Made by a program: the position numbers and the translations under genes
Assembly: GCF_032813545.1 (NCBI RefSeq)
Contig: NZ_CP136520.1
Coordinates: 4,086,001 to 4,150,000 of the forward strand
Direction: 5' to 3'
DNA: 64,000 nt
Source of the DNA: Nodosilinea sp. E11
GTDB taxonomy: Bacteria > Cyanobacteriota > Cyanobacteriia > Phormidesmidales > Phormidesmidaceae
Shown here: positions 17,667 to 26,656 of the stretch, piece after piece
How positions within the stretch are numbered: the stretch's first letter is position 1
Layout: every line of letters starts with the position of its first letter
The notes under the pieces: generated by a model
Told to the model about the DNA's origin: nothing
Seen by the model: the letters and a program-made list of their open reading frames with translations, nothing else
Database searches by the model: none

Positions 17667-19145
17667 GTGATTCAAGCCCATAGGACTGATCTGCTTGAGG
17701 CCCCCAAGCAAGACTTCAAGCAAGATATTCGGGCCTATTTTGACCACATTGCTCCCGAGCTAGACCACTGGAGTCGTCGCAACCGCTACTACTACCGTGA
17801 TCTGGCTCGGCTTCATCAATTTATTATTCCTGCTGGTAGCCGTGTGCTAGAGGTGGGCTGCGGAGTCGGTGACCTGCTTCACGCTACGGCTCCAGCGGTG
17901 GGAGTGGGCATTGACTTTGCCCCGGCGGTGGCGGCGATCGCCCGCCAAAAATACCCCCACCTCTGCATTTACGCACTCGATGCCGAAACCCTCGATCCGG
18001 CGCAGCTAGCCTCCGAGCATCGCCAGTTTGACTACATTGTCCTGTCGGGGGTGTTGGGTTATCTGGGCGATATCCAGGCGGTCCTCCAGCGGCTTCAGCC
18101 CTTTTGTCAGCCCCACACCCGACTCATTCTCACGTTCCACAACCATCTGTGGGAGCCGCTGCTGGGCTTGGCCGAGGCGATTGGTCAGCGTCGTCCCCAG
18201 CCGCCCCAAAACTGGCTGGGTATGGATGACGTAGCCAATCTGCTTACGGTCACGGGTTACCGCCCGTTGAAACGGGGCAGTCGGTTTTTGTGGCCCAAAT
18301 ATCTGCCTGGAATAGCGGGTTTTGTCAACCGCTGGTTGGCCCCCTTGCCCCTAGTCAAGCACCTGTGCCTGACTACCTTTATTGTGGCTCGCCCTGAGCC
18401 ACAGGCGTTGGCCAGCCCCAATGCCCCTACCTGTTCTGTGATCATTCCCGCCCGCAATGAGGCCGGCAATATTGCCGCCGCCGTGGATCGCTTGCCTCCG
18501 TTAGGTGCCCATACCGAGGTGATTTTTGTCGAGGGCCACTCCCACGACCAGACCTGGGAGACCATTCAGACTCTGGTGCAAACCTATCGAGGGCCGTTCA
18601 CCCTCAAAGCCTTTCAGCAGACCGGACGGGGTAAGGCCGACGCGGTGCGGCTGGGGTTCGACAAAGCCAGCGGCGACCTGCTGATGATTCTCGATGCCGA
18701 CTTAACGGTGCCCCCCGAAGATTTACCCCATTTTGTGGAGGTGCTGGCTTCGGGGCGGGGCGAGTTTGCCAATGGGTCTCGCCTGGTGTATCCCCGCTCG
18801 AAAATGGCTATGCCCTGGCTAAATACGCTGGCCAACAAAACATTTGCTCTGCTGTTTTCGTTTTTGCTCGAGCAGCCTCTCAAAGACACGCTCTGCGGCA
18901 CTAAAGTGCTGTGGCGGCGCGACTACGATCGCCTGGCAGCCGGACGCAGCTATTTTGGTGACTTTGACCCCTTTGGCGACTTTGACCTCTTGTTTGGGGC
19001 GGCTAAGCTCCATCTGCACATTGTAGAAGTGCCCATTCGGTATCAGCCGCGCACCTACGGCAGCTCCAACATTGCCCATGTCAGAGAAGGGCTGATCTTG
19101 CTGAAGATGTGCCTCTACGCCTCCCGGAAGCTAAAATTTTGGTAG
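17667..19145 (+). CDS. SAM-dependent methyltransferase fused to GT2 glycosyltransferase
   Basis: Two catalytic domains in one 492-residue chain. The first (about 20-250) is a class I methyltransferase with VLEVGCGVGDLL as the SAM loop and LSGVLGYLGD as the post-loop. The second (about 255-492) is a GT2 glycosyltransferase of the dolichol-phosphate-mannose-synthase type, with SVIIPARNEAGNI at its start, DADLTVPPEDL as the DxD motif, and a C-terminal membrane-near helix. The order suggests a polyprenyl-linked or secondary glycan pathway where a sugar is transferred and methylated. The start is GTG 17667. No other glycan genes are adjacent. Confidence 0.85.
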   Translation: MIQAHRTDLLEAPKQDFKQDIRAYFDHIAPELDHWSRRNRYYYRDLARLHQFIIPAGSRVLEVGCGVGDLLHATAPAVGVGIDFAPAVAAIARQKYPHLCIYALDAETLDPAQLASEHRQFDYIVLSGVLGYLGDIQAVLQRLQPFCQPHTRLILTFHNHLWEPLLGLAEAIGQRRPQPPQNWLGMDDVANLLTVTGYRPLKRGSRFLWPKYLPGIAGFVNRWLAPLPLVKHLCLTTFIVARPEPQALASPNAPTCSVIIPARNEAGNIAAAVDRLPPLGAHTEVIFVEGHSHDQTWETIQTLVQTYRGPFTLKAFQQTGRGKADAVRLGFDKASGDLLMILDADLTVPPEDLPHFVEVLASGRGEFANGSRLVYPRSKMAMPWLNTLANKTFALLFSFLLEQPLKDTLCGTKVLWRRDYDRLAAGRSYFGDFDPFGDFDLLFGAAKLHLHIVEVPIRYQPRTYGSSNIAHVREGLILLKMCLYASRKLKFW

Positions 19146-19206
19146 GGTTTGGCTACGAACTGGCCAAAATCGACCCGCGAGGATTCACTGTTAGAGCTTA
19201 AGAAAT

Positions 19207-19270
19207 TCCTAGAAAGATCCCCGTTTTATCCGGCGACTGTGGCTACTGTAGTAGGCACTGCCCACCATTA
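19207..19270 (+). repeat. Dispersed palindromic repeat, family 2, copy B
   Basis: CCTAGAAAGATCCCCG is followed by ATCCGGCGACTGTGGCTACTG and then GTAGGCACTGCCCACCATTA, in the same order as copy A (13564-13640). The left half of the palindrome is shortened here (GTAGGCACTGCCCACC). The copy sits between the convergent ends of the methyltransferase-GT2 gene and the TPR gene at 19293. Confidence 0.6.
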
Positions 19271-19292
19271 AGAACGTCTTCCAAAAGTTGCA

Positions 19293-20210
19293 TTAGCCTT
19301 CTGGCAGCTGGTTCAGATGGCTCTGGGCTCTGGCGGCCCAGGTGGGGTTGCCCATGGTGATGTAGAGATTCTTAGCGTACTCCAGCACCGTGCGAGCTTC
19401 GTCGTAACGCCCCAGTTGCACAAAGGCCAGTCCGGCACTGTAGTAAGCGTCGGCATAACTACCGTTAATTTGCGTGGCCAGGCGAAATGACTCCAGGGCG
19501 GTTTCGGTTTGCCCCTGGTTAAAACGGGCAATGCCCAGGTTGTAGTGGGCCTGGGCGTAACGAGGGTTAAGGGCCAGGGCTTGATGCAAAACAGCTTCGG
19601 CCTCGGCGTTTTGCTCGGTCTGCAAGTAAATAATGCCCCGCTGTAAAAACGACTCTGGAGCCCTGGGGCTGTACTGCCCGGCTCGGTCAAAAGCGGCTAA
19701 AGCTTCAGGAAATCGCCCTTGGGATTGGTAGACCAGGCCCAGGTTGTAGTGGGCATTGCCCAGGGTCGGCTCAATGGCGATCGCCCGCTGGAGATAGGCT
19801 TCGGCCTGATCGAGGTTGTTGCCTTCGATCAGGGCACCGCCGAGGTTGGCGTAGGCCAGAGCGAACTGGGGGTCGGCGCGAACCGCAGCCCAGAACGCAG
19901 AGGCTGCCTCTTGCAACTGCCCCTTTTGGCGCAGGGCCAGACCCATGTTGTAGTGGGCGGCGGCGAGGCTGGGGTCAAGGGCAGCGGCCTGTTGGAACTG
20001 GGCCAAGGCGGGCTCAATTTGTCCTTGCTGAATTAGGGCTAACCCCTGGTTAAGGGCAGCTTCAGCGGCGGCGGCTCCGTCGGTGGGGGCAGCGGCCTGG
20101 GCATAGCTCGCTAGGGGGCGAAAGGGGGGAGACAAGAGCGGTAGGGCGATCGCTGCAGCGACCATGCTTCCGCGTAAATACTGCAACAGTCGTAGGGTAG
20201 GCCGTGTCAT
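19293..20210 (-). CDS. Exported tetratricopeptide-repeat protein
   Basis: From ATG 20210 the 305 residues begin with a signal-like segment (RGSMVAAAIALPLLSPPF, then AQA-AAP). Six to seven TPR units follow, each with the NxGxxxxxxGxxxxAxxxxxxA pattern, for example AHYNMGLALRQKGQLQEAAS and AYANLGGALIEGNNLDQAEA. The upstream TTG at 20279 would add 23 residues before this segment and is less likely. Function is unknown; periplasmic or lumenal TPR proteins in cyanobacteria often act as assembly scaffolds. The last unit ends in AARAQSHLNQLPEG. Confidence 0.8.
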   Translation of the reverse strand: MTRPTLRLLQYLRGSMVAAAIALPLLSPPFRPLASYAQAAAPTDGAAAAEAALNQGLALIQQGQIEPALAQFQQAAALDPSLAAAHYNMGLALRQKGQLQEAASAFWAAVRADPQFALAYANLGGALIEGNNLDQAEAYLQRAIAIEPTLGNAHYNLGLVYQSQGRFPEALAAFDRAGQYSPRAPESFLQRGIIYLQTEQNAEAEAVLHQALALNPRYAQAHYNLGIARFNQGQTETALESFRLATQINGSYADAYYSAGLAFVQLGRYDEARTVLEYAKNLYITMGNPTWAARAQSHLNQLPEG

Positions 20211-20597
20211 CACTTGCCGCCGTGGCCTCTGGCCCGATAGAACGCCCCTAACAATATAGACAAGCTTTGGTTTTTTCAACCGTCTATCGCGCTGAGTTGA
20301 AACTTGGACAAGTCCGACTGGCTCCCTTAGCTAAGGCAGTTGACCAGGCCCTGAACTTGTAATTGATTACCGCAGCGGCAGTCATGGTGTCAACTGTGAC
20401 CTCGCTAGTTGTTTGAGTAGCCACTTAGAAAAGTGGCTTTTCTGTGCGGAGATCCCTGCTTTCAGAGTGAGGTTCTCTTTATCGCAAGTTCATGATTGCC
20501 CTGGTTCAACAGAACCTCGGTTCATCAGAACGCGACATTCTTAGCTGTGTTTCCGGATGACTCCCCTAACTCTGTTGTGTCTTAACTCAGGAAGCCC
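20211..20597. other. 387-bp divergent intergenic region
   Basis: It lies between the divergently transcribed TPR gene and LuxR-type gene, and contains a free-standing intrinsic terminator (20419-20443, plus strand) with no annotated gene before it. TTGACC at 20340-20345 and TGATTA at 20364-20369, 18 bp apart, are a possible weak promoter upstream of that terminator. Confidence 0.4.
20419..20443 (+). terminator. Intrinsic terminator without an upstream gene
   Basis: AGCCACTT at 20419-20426 pairs with AAGTGGCT at 20431-20438 around an AGAA loop, directly followed by TTTCT. This is a textbook rho-independent terminator on the plus strand. The preceding 150 bp has no reading frame, so it probably ends a small RNA of roughly 60-75 nt. 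Confidence 0.6.
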
Positions 20598-21200
20598 ATG
20601 GTCACTATGAGTTCATCCTCTACCCTTTCTCAGACTTCTGCTGTTGCCCCTACCCAAGAGATCGCTAACCTACCGCTGCTCAGTGCTGTGCTTGAAGGGT
20701 TTGTGGACGGCATTCTGGTGCTGTCTAACGATGGCACCTGTGTGCACAGTAACCAAAAGGGCCGAGCCCTCTGCCGCGACCTGGGTGAGAGCGATCGCCC
20801 CGATGCGCTACCTGCCTGTCTCAAAACTATGAGCCAGCACCTTCAAGAGAGTCGCGAGTTTTACCCTGAGGTTCTCTTAGTGCTCACCCAAGAGGTCACA
20901 TCTCGTTCGGGCCATCAGATTCGAGTTCGCATCCAGTGGCTCGATTTGCCGACAACGCCGGATACTTATCTGTTGGTTTCTCTAGAAAATAAAACTCGCT
21001 CGGCCCATAGCTCTGCGTTGCTAGAGGCGGTGCAGTATAATCTGACTCCCCGAGAGCGGGCGGTGTGGATGCTAAGGCGGGCCAACCGCACCTACGACGA
21101 AATTGCCAAGGAGCTTTACATCACGGTCAACACCGTGAAGCGCCACCTCAAGAGCATCTATGCCAAGCGTAAGGAGGTGAGTGAACCCCTGGTGAACTAG
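20598..21200 (+). CDS. LuxR-type transcriptional regulator
   Basis: The 200 residues have a PAS-like N-terminal half (about 25-125: LLSAVLEGFVDGILVLSNDG and an RVRIQWLDLP strand). A LuxR-type helix-turn-helix follows at about 145-195 (LTPRERAVWMLRRANRTYDE and IAKELYITVNTVKRHLKSIY). There is no receiver domain with a phosphorylatable Asp, so it is not a classic response regulator. It may sense through its PAS-like part. ATG 20598 has AGGAAG seven bases before it. A cyanobacterial paralogue group with this architecture is plausible, but its targets are unknown. Confidence 0.8.
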   Translation: MVTMSSSSTLSQTSAVAPTQEIANLPLLSAVLEGFVDGILVLSNDGTCVHSNQKGRALCRDLGESDRPDALPACLKTMSQHLQESREFYPEVLLVLTQEVTSRSGHQIRVRIQWLDLPTTPDTYLLVSLENKTRSAHSSALLEAVQYNLTPRERAVWMLRRANRTYDEIAKELYITVNTVKRHLKSIYAKRKEVSEPLVN

Positions 21201-21254
21201 GAGCTTGACCCAGCTGATTGTGACAGGCTCAATAGCGTTGGCTAGGCTTTGAAT

Positions 21255-21366
21255 ACCGAATCCGATCCACAAAACCCCGATTTGAAACCGATACCTCGTA
21301 GGGGCATTGCATTGCAATGCCCCCTACAAATCGGGGGTATACAGATAGGATTTGGGATAAGTCGCT
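21255..21366. repeat. Dispersed palindromic repeat, family 1, copy 2
   Basis: It begins with CCGAATCCGATCCACAAAA. The palindrome core GTAGGGGCATTGCA, T, TGCAATGCCCC is at about 21298-21323, followed by the tail AAATCGGGGGTATACAGATA and ATAAGTCGCT. Compared with copy 1 (1517-1612), the core is nearly identical and the tail has several substitutions. A related front part (CAATCCGATTCACAAAACC) also occurs near 33908-33950. Confidence 0.7.
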
Positions 21367-21480
21367 CGGCTCTACGTCGCTCGGTTCTACCGCAGCCTAG
21401 CCCAACCCAGTAAGCTAAGATCAGTGCCCGCATTGGTTTGCCCCTTTGATGGCTCTTTTCTCTCTTACCTATTGCTGCCT

Positions 21481-22260
21481 ATGCTGCCCAAGGATGACCT
21501 GCTGAAAGCGGTGGAAAACCGTGACTGCTTGGCCCGAGTGTTAGACCAAGCCGACCAGGCGATTAAAACCTGGGAGATTGTGGTTACCGATTTTCTAACG
21601 CCCCCAGAGCAGATGGAGGCCACGGCTCTGTTGCAGCGGTTGACCGATGTGCACAGTCTGGCCTGGGGCGGCTATCCCCAGGCGGAGCGGCAGCGATTGG
21701 CGATCGCCCGTACCGACATTCCTTTAGACCCCAGCCAGATTCCTCTGGCGCTGCTGACGGTGGGGGGCAACTTTATGTTTGACCCCGCCAACCACGGCGA
21801 TTTTTTAGGGGCGCTGTTGGGCACTGGCCTAGAGCGGGGCAAGGTGGGCGATATTATTGTGCTCGGTGAGCGGGGGGCTCAGGCGATCGCGGTGCCAGAA
21901 CTCGTTGATTTTCTTACTCAGTCGCTGATTCAGGTGCGCTCTGTCCCGGTTAAAACTCAGCAGCTCGATTGGGATCAGCTGCGGGTGCGCCCGCCCCAGA
22001 AGAAAGAACTCACCACCGTGGAAGCTTCTCTGCGACTCGACGCGGTGGCCTCAGCGGGGTTTGGCATGTCGCGCAGCAAAATGGCCGATTTGATTGGCAG
22101 CGGTGACGTGCGGGTGAACTGGAAACCGATCACTCAACCCAGCCACCCTCTGGCCACGGGAGATCTGGTGGCGATTCGCGGCAAGGGACGGCTTGAAATT
22201 GGCGATGTGGCGGTCACTAAAAAAGAACGCTACCGGATTAACCTCACCCGATACGCCTAG
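21481..22260 (+). CDS. Photosystem II S4 domain protein (YlmH-like RNA-binding)
   Basis: The 259 residues have an N-terminal globular region (LPKDDLLKAVENRDCLARVL, ALLQRLTDVHSLAWGGYPQAE) and a C-terminal S4 RNA-binding domain (about 180-245: LRLDAVASAGFGMSRSKMAD, DVRVNWKPITQPSHPLATGD). This layout is called photosystem II S4 domain protein in cyanobacteria and YlmH in Gram-positives. The S4 domain suggests binding to structured RNA, perhaps ribosomal. ATG 21481 gives the family N-terminus; the 19 codons upstream are not conserved. Confidence 0.88.
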   Translation: MLPKDDLLKAVENRDCLARVLDQADQAIKTWEIVVTDFLTPPEQMEATALLQRLTDVHSLAWGGYPQAERQRLAIARTDIPLDPSQIPLALLTVGGNFMFDPANHGDFLGALLGTGLERGKVGDIIVLGERGAQAIAVPELVDFLTQSLIQVRSVPVKTQQLDWDQLRVRPPQKKELTTVEASLRLDAVASAGFGMSRSKMADLIGSGDVRVNWKPITQPSHPLATGDLVAIRGKGRLEIGDVAVTKKERYRINLTRYA

Positions 22261-22286
22261 TACCCTGGGGTCATGGATGATTGCTC

Positions 22287-22790
22287 CTAGGCGTTCGGAA
22301 TCCAGGCCTCCAGGCGCAGGCGGGCAATTTTCTCAATTTCGCCTAGGGCCGTAGCCATCTCAACGGCGGGCGAATTGTGCAGTCGCTGGGCAAAGTTCTC
22401 CAGAATTGAGGTTTTGGTGTGACCTGCCACGGCCAAAATAAACGGGAAGCCAAAGGTGGCTTTGTACTGCTGATTGAGCTGCTGAAACCGATCGTATTCT
22501 TCAGCGCTGAGCTGGTTTAGCCCAGCTTTGCTCTGCTCAGCCACAGAGGCCTCGGCCATGGCGACCCGCGCGCCCAGGTCGGGGTGCGCGTTGATCAGGG
22601 CCAGCTTTTCGTCGTCGGTGAGGGTCTGCACTACGGCCACCATCTTTTGGTGCAGATCGGCTCTTGAGGCAAAGGGGCGCTGGGGCCAGACCTGGGCGGC
22701 GATCGCCGGGGTGTCTTCAAAGGCGGGGCCAATGGCTGCTACAAACTCGGCCTCGGCCATGGCGTTGAGTTGGTCTAGGGTGTAGGGCAT
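22287..22790 (-). CDS. uraD: 2-oxo-4-hydroxy-4-carboxy-5-ureidoimidazoline decarboxylase
   Basis: The OHCU decarboxylase of the uric acid to allantoin pathway. The 167 residues carry the catalytic His in INAHPDLGARVA and the ATFGFPFILAV block, with the C-terminal ALGEIEKIARLRL helix. The start is ATG 22790. The longer frame back to 22871 reads through ACCC-type short repeats and is not translated in any family member. No other purine-degradation gene is visible in the window. Confidence 0.9.
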   Translation of the reverse strand: MPYTLDQLNAMAEAEFVAAIGPAFEDTPAIAAQVWPQRPFASRADLHQKMVAVVQTLTDDEKLALINAHPDLGARVAMAEASVAEQSKAGLNQLSAEEYDRFQQLNQQYKATFGFPFILAVAGHTKTSILENFAQRLHNSPAVEMATALGEIEKIARLRLEAWIPNA

Positions 22791-22885
22791 GAGGTCGGGT
22801 GTTGGGTGTTGGGTGTCGGGTGGTGGTTTGCGGTTGGGCGGCTTGGATCTGGGGCCTGTTTGCTTAAGCAAAAAGACTAGACTCC

Positions 22886-23623
22886 TTAGAGGCGTTGGGC
22901 AATGGCGATCGCCACCGGGCTCAGCAGCAGGGCTGGTAAAAACGAGGCCACGCGCACTTGGGCCACATCTAGCAGGTTGAGGCCAATGCCCAAAATCATC
23001 AGCCCGCCCGTGCCAGTAATCAGCAATACTTGGGGGCTATTGACCGGATCTGGGATGATCGCCCCAGACAGGCTAGCCAGGAGCGATAGCCCTCCCTGCA
23101 CCACAAACAGGCTCAGGGCCGAGAAGCCGACGCCAATGCCGTAGGTGCCGGTGAGCGCGATCGCCGCTAGACCGTCCATGGTGGCCTTAAGAGTGAGCAG
23201 GGCATTGTCGCCGGAGAGCCCGTTGTTGAGGCTGCCCACAATTGCCATGGGGCCAATGCAAAACAGCAGGCTTGCCGCCACAAAGCCCTCGGTAAAGCGC
23301 CCCCCGCCCCGTACCCGTGCTTTGAGCCAATCGCCCAAGACTGACAGGCGTTTTTCGATCTGCCACCATTCGCCCAGCAGCCCGCCGGCAGCCATCACCA
23401 GCAGCGCCAAAATAATGCCGTCGATGGGGCCAGCCTCGAGGTTAGACAGACTGCTGGCCATAGAGACGCCAATGACCAGCGTCATCAGCCCCACAGCTTG
23501 GGTAATGATCTGCTGCATTGACTTGGGTAAGTGGCTGCGCAGCATCAACCCCAGGGAGGTCCCCAGCACCACAGTGGCAACGTTAATCCAGGTGCCGCTG
23601 GTTTTCGCCCACAGGCTGAGCAT
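22886..23623 (-). CDS. DUF554 family membrane protein
   Basis: The 246 residues have six to seven hydrophobic spans. They open with GTWINVATVVLGTSLGLMLR, and a loop holds LLGEWWQIEKRL. The family motif LLFCIGPMAIVGSLNNGLSG and a matching second half follow. DUF554 (YdfK/YqgA) is a putative transporter of unknown substrate. ATG 23623 is preceded by AAAGGA eight bases away. The longer frame to 23749 has no ribosome-binding site. The gene is upstream of uraD on the same strand with a 95-bp gap. Confidence 0.85.
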   Translation of the reverse strand: MLSLWAKTSGTWINVATVVLGTSLGLMLRSHLPKSMQQIITQAVGLMTLVIGVSMASSLSNLEAGPIDGIILALLVMAAGGLLGEWWQIEKRLSVLGDWLKARVRGGGRFTEGFVAASLLFCIGPMAIVGSLNNGLSGDNALLTLKATMDGLAAIALTGTYGIGVGFSALSLFVVQGGLSLLASLSGAIIPDPVNSPQVLLITGTGGLMILGIGLNLLDVAQVRVASFLPALLLSPVAIAIAQRL

Positions 23624-23814
23624 AGAGAGTCCTTTTGGTATGAGTTCTTTTAGTCCGTTCAAGCCTATAGCTAAAGGGGCAAGGGGGAGGTTTGCCCTGC
23701 CGAGCGGGGCCGAGTAAGGCAGATTAGATCCGCGATCGCCCCAACCCAATCTTCCCCCGATCCACGTTATTCTCCAGACAGATCTATTGTTAGCCCGTTG
23801 CCGAGGAAAGTGCC

Positions 23815-24780
23815 ATGGTGGTTCCCATTAGCCTAGTTCGTGCCACCTCTTACCATAGGCCCGAACTGGAGCGATCGCTCACCCAAGTGCTAGCGCCCCT
23901 GGGTGGTATGGCGGCCTTTGTCAAACCGGGCGATCGCGTGCTGCTCAAGCCCAATCTGCTCACGGCCTCTCGCCCCACCAAAGCCTGCACGACCGAGCCA
24001 GAGCTAGTCTATGCCGTGGCTCAGCAGGTTAAAGCCGTTGGCGGCAAGCCCTTTCTCGGCGATAGCCCTGCCTTTGGCAGCGCCTACGGAGTGGCCAAGG
24101 CCAATGGTCTGCTGCCCCTGGCCCAGGCACTCGACCTGCCCATTGTCGAACTCCACGGCCATCGCTACTCCACGGCTAACCCAGACTTTGATCACCTGCG
24201 CCTCTCCAAAGAAGCCATGGAGGCCGACGTGGTGATCAACCTACCCAAGGTAAAATCCCATGTGCAGCTGACGCTGACGTTGGGCGTCAAAAATTTGTTT
24301 GGCTGCGTACCCGGCAAAATGAAGGCCTGGTGGCATATGGAAGCGGGTAAAGATGTGCAGCGCTTCGGCACCATGCTGGTCGAAACGGCCCGGCTGATCG
24401 ACCCCGCCCTCACCATTGTCGATGGCATCGTTGGTCACGAAGGCAATGGCCCCAGTGGTGGCGAGCCCAGAGATTTGGGCGTGCTGGGAGCGGCTGGCAA
24501 CGTATTTGCCCTCGATCGCGCGATGGTAGCGGTGCTTGGGGTAGACCCCCTGGTGGTGCCCACGGTCGCGCAGTCAATGCGGCTGGGGCTATGTCCTGCC
24601 TGGGAGGAATTGGCGTTTCCGCTGCTCGCGCCCGACGACGTGTTGGTCGCCGATTGGCAACTGCCGACCGAACTCATGCCCATTGACTTTGGCATGCCGA
24701 GGGTCGTGAAATCGACCTTTAAGCACCTGTATATTCGATTTATTCAAGAGCCCATGGCGGCCTATGCTGGGCGGCTGTAG
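23815..24780 (+). CDS. DUF362 domain protein
   Basis: The 321 residues match DUF362, a family found alone or next to ferredoxin domains. Conserved pieces are GDRVLLKPNLL, a GDSPAFGSA loop, VVINLPKVKSHVQLTLTLGVKNLFG, and GHEGNGPSGGEPRDLGVL. No 4Fe-4S Cys cluster is present in this copy. The family has been linked to redox or cofactor chemistry, but no reaction is known. ATG 23815 follows a GAGGAAAG ribosome-binding site. Confidence 0.85.
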   Translation: MVVPISLVRATSYHRPELERSLTQVLAPLGGMAAFVKPGDRVLLKPNLLTASRPTKACTTEPELVYAVAQQVKAVGGKPFLGDSPAFGSAYGVAKANGLLPLAQALDLPIVELHGHRYSTANPDFDHLRLSKEAMEADVVINLPKVKSHVQLTLTLGVKNLFGCVPGKMKAWWHMEAGKDVQRFGTMLVETARLIDPALTIVDGIVGHEGNGPSGGEPRDLGVLGAAGNVFALDRAMVAVLGVDPLVVPTVAQSMRLGLCPAWEELAFPLLAPDDVLVADWQLPTELMPIDFGMPRVVKSTFKHLYIRFIQEPMAAYAGRL

Positions 24781-24823
24781 CCGAGCTTCAAGTAATGCTT
24801 TGGGTCACTCCGATCCACAAAAA

Positions 24824-24859
24824 CAATCCCCAGATGCCTGTAACAGACCCTGGGGATTG
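24824..24859. terminator. Bidirectional hairpin between DUF362 and Ctp genes
   Basis: CAATCCCCAG at 24824-24833 pairs with CTGGGGATTG at 24850-24859, a perfect 10-bp stem with a 16-nt loop. The two flanking genes converge on it, so one hairpin could end both. No long T-run follows. Confidence 0.5.
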
Positions 24860-24899
24860 ATCGGTAGGGGAATGAACCTAACGGTTCTCTTCGACTGAG

Positions 24900-26243
24900 C
24901 TATTGCGCCGAGTTTGCCCGACCCAGGCGACTAGCCCCCGTGGTCGGTGCATTCTGACTCGCCAGAATCGTTTGCTCTAGCACCTCAGCGGCACGGAGGT
25001 ATTGGGTATCCGCCTCGGTGCCCAGTAGGGCCGGGTTGCTAAACAGTTCGCGGCGCTGCTGAGCACTCAGGTCAACGGTGACATCGGGGGTAATGCCCTT
25101 GGTGCTGATGTCGGTGCCGTCGGGGGTGTAGTAGTGGGCCACGGTAACGGTGAGACCAGAGCCATCGGTCAGCCCGTGGAGCGATTGTACGAGAGCCTTG
25201 CCGTAGGTGGTGGTGCCAACTACGGTGGCTCGGTTGTTGTCGCGCAGGGCTCCGGTCAAAATTTCGCTAGAGCTGGCCGATCGCCCATCGACTAGCACCG
25301 TGAGTGGCAGGTTGGTCAGGGCAGTGCGGTTGGCAGAAATAGCCTCATCTTTGCCGCTGCGATCGAGGGTGCGCACAATCGGGCCATGCTGAAGCCACAT
25401 GCGGCTGATATCGATGCTGGCCATCAACAGACCGCCGGGGTTACCGCGCAGGTCGAGCACAAACCCTTCGACTCCAGCATCGCTCAGGGTGCGAATGGCA
25501 CTAGCCATCTGGGTAGCGGCATTGGCGTTAAACTCAATCAGCCGAATGTAGCCAATAGGGCGACCGCCAACCGTCTTTTGTGAATACTCAACGGTGGGCA
25601 GATCCATGCGGGCGCGGGTGAGAATCAGGGTGCGGGGCGCGCCGCCATTACGAGAAATGGTGAGCGTTATCTGAGACCCTTCGGCACCCCGCAGCTGTTG
25701 CAGTACGCCCTCGGCACTGAGACGCTCGGTGCTCTGACCGTCGACCAGCATAATGCGATCGCCCACGATAACCCCCGCCCCTTCCGCCGGAGACCCAGCC
25801 CCTACACCAGTCACCAGCACGGCCCCGGTTTGGCTGTTGCGCTCTAGCTGTACCCCAATGCCCGATACCTCACCAGAGGTCTGCTCAGTGAGGTCGGCAT
25901 ATTCTGCCGGAGAGAGAAAGCGGGTGTAGGGATCGTTGAGTCGCCGTAGGGCCGCTCGCAGGGCGGTGTAGGCTGCTTCCTGAGAGGTATATTCCCGGCT
26001 GAGCAAATCTTGGCGGGTTGCCTGCCAGTCAGTGTGGTTAAAACTACCGTCGACGTACTCTCGATTAATAATTTGCCAGGCTTCGTCGATGACTACCTTA
26101 GGACTGTCTTCAAGCTCGGTGATCGGGTTGGCTGCTAGGGCCGTTTCAGCAGCCAACGTCGCCAGAGCCAACGGAGCCAACGCTAAAACCTGAACCGCAG
26201 GATGCACTAGGGACAGCAGCCGAGGGGAGGAAGAATTTGACAT
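24900..26243 (-). CDS. Carboxyl-terminal processing protease (S41 peptidase)
   Basis: The 447-residue exported serine protease has a signal peptide (APLALATLAAETALA), an N-terminal helical region and a PDZ domain (about 115-195: GIGVQLERNSQTGAVLVTGV, SPAEGAGVIVGDRIMLVDGQ). The S41 catalytic domain has the Ser of GRSASSSEILTGAL and the Lys of TTTYGKALVQS, with LDLRGNPGGLL forming the oxyanion area. Cyanobacteria have three Ctp paralogues (CtpA, which matures D1, plus CtpB and CtpC). I do not assign which one this is. The C-terminal 60 residues are polar. Confidence 0.92.
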   Translation of the reverse strand: MSNSSSPRLLSLVHPAVQVLALAPLALATLAAETALAANPITELEDSPKVVIDEAWQIINREYVDGSFNHTDWQATRQDLLSREYTSQEAAYTALRAALRRLNDPYTRFLSPAEYADLTEQTSGEVSGIGVQLERNSQTGAVLVTGVGAGSPAEGAGVIVGDRIMLVDGQSTERLSAEGVLQQLRGAEGSQITLTISRNGGAPRTLILTRARMDLPTVEYSQKTVGGRPIGYIRLIEFNANAATQMASAIRTLSDAGVEGFVLDLRGNPGGLLMASIDISRMWLQHGPIVRTLDRSGKDEAISANRTALTNLPLTVLVDGRSASSSEILTGALRDNNRATVVGTTTYGKALVQSLHGLTDGSGLTVTVAHYYTPDGTDISTKGITPDVTVDLSAQQRRELFSNPALLGTEADTQYLRAAEVLEQTILASQNAPTTGASRLGRANSAQ

Positions 26244-26656
26244 TGCAGTATTACCAGCCTGGGCAGGGACGGAAGATTAAGTCGGGGGCAGTGCTGAACC
26301 CAGCCAATCTTGAGCCTATTGTGACTGATGGTTTAACTCTTTGGCCAGATGCGAAGGCTACTTTTAGAGATTTTAGGATTTTCTTTAGCTGCACAAAAAG
26401 CTGACAGCGCTGAGAATTCACCAGAAACGGCCTTACCTGGGTGCCCTAGTCCAGTTACCAACTGCCACAGTCCCCCCTTGACAAACCGCGATCGCTCTAG
26501 CTGCCGTCCTCTTGCTGCTAAATACCGCCTAGTACTAGCCAGTACTGGGCGGCAGAACCATGACAACCTTTCCTAAGGATGGCCGACGCCAGGGGGGCAG
26601 GAACAGTTAGCTGACTCGTGCCCCAGAGTACTCACTCCCCTGCCGATACAGGTGCT
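26244..26656. other. 413-bp intergenic region
   Basis: It lies between the starts of the minus-strand Ctp gene and the end of hemC. A hairpin at 26525-26552 (CCGCCTAGTACT, AGCC loop, AGTACTGGGCGG) has 12 paired positions with one G-T pair. No reading frame or known RNA was recognised. Confidence 0.45.

Noticed and set aside
22791-22871. N-terminal extension of uraD
   Set aside because: It reads through ACCCAACACCC-type short repeats and has no homologous residues in the family.
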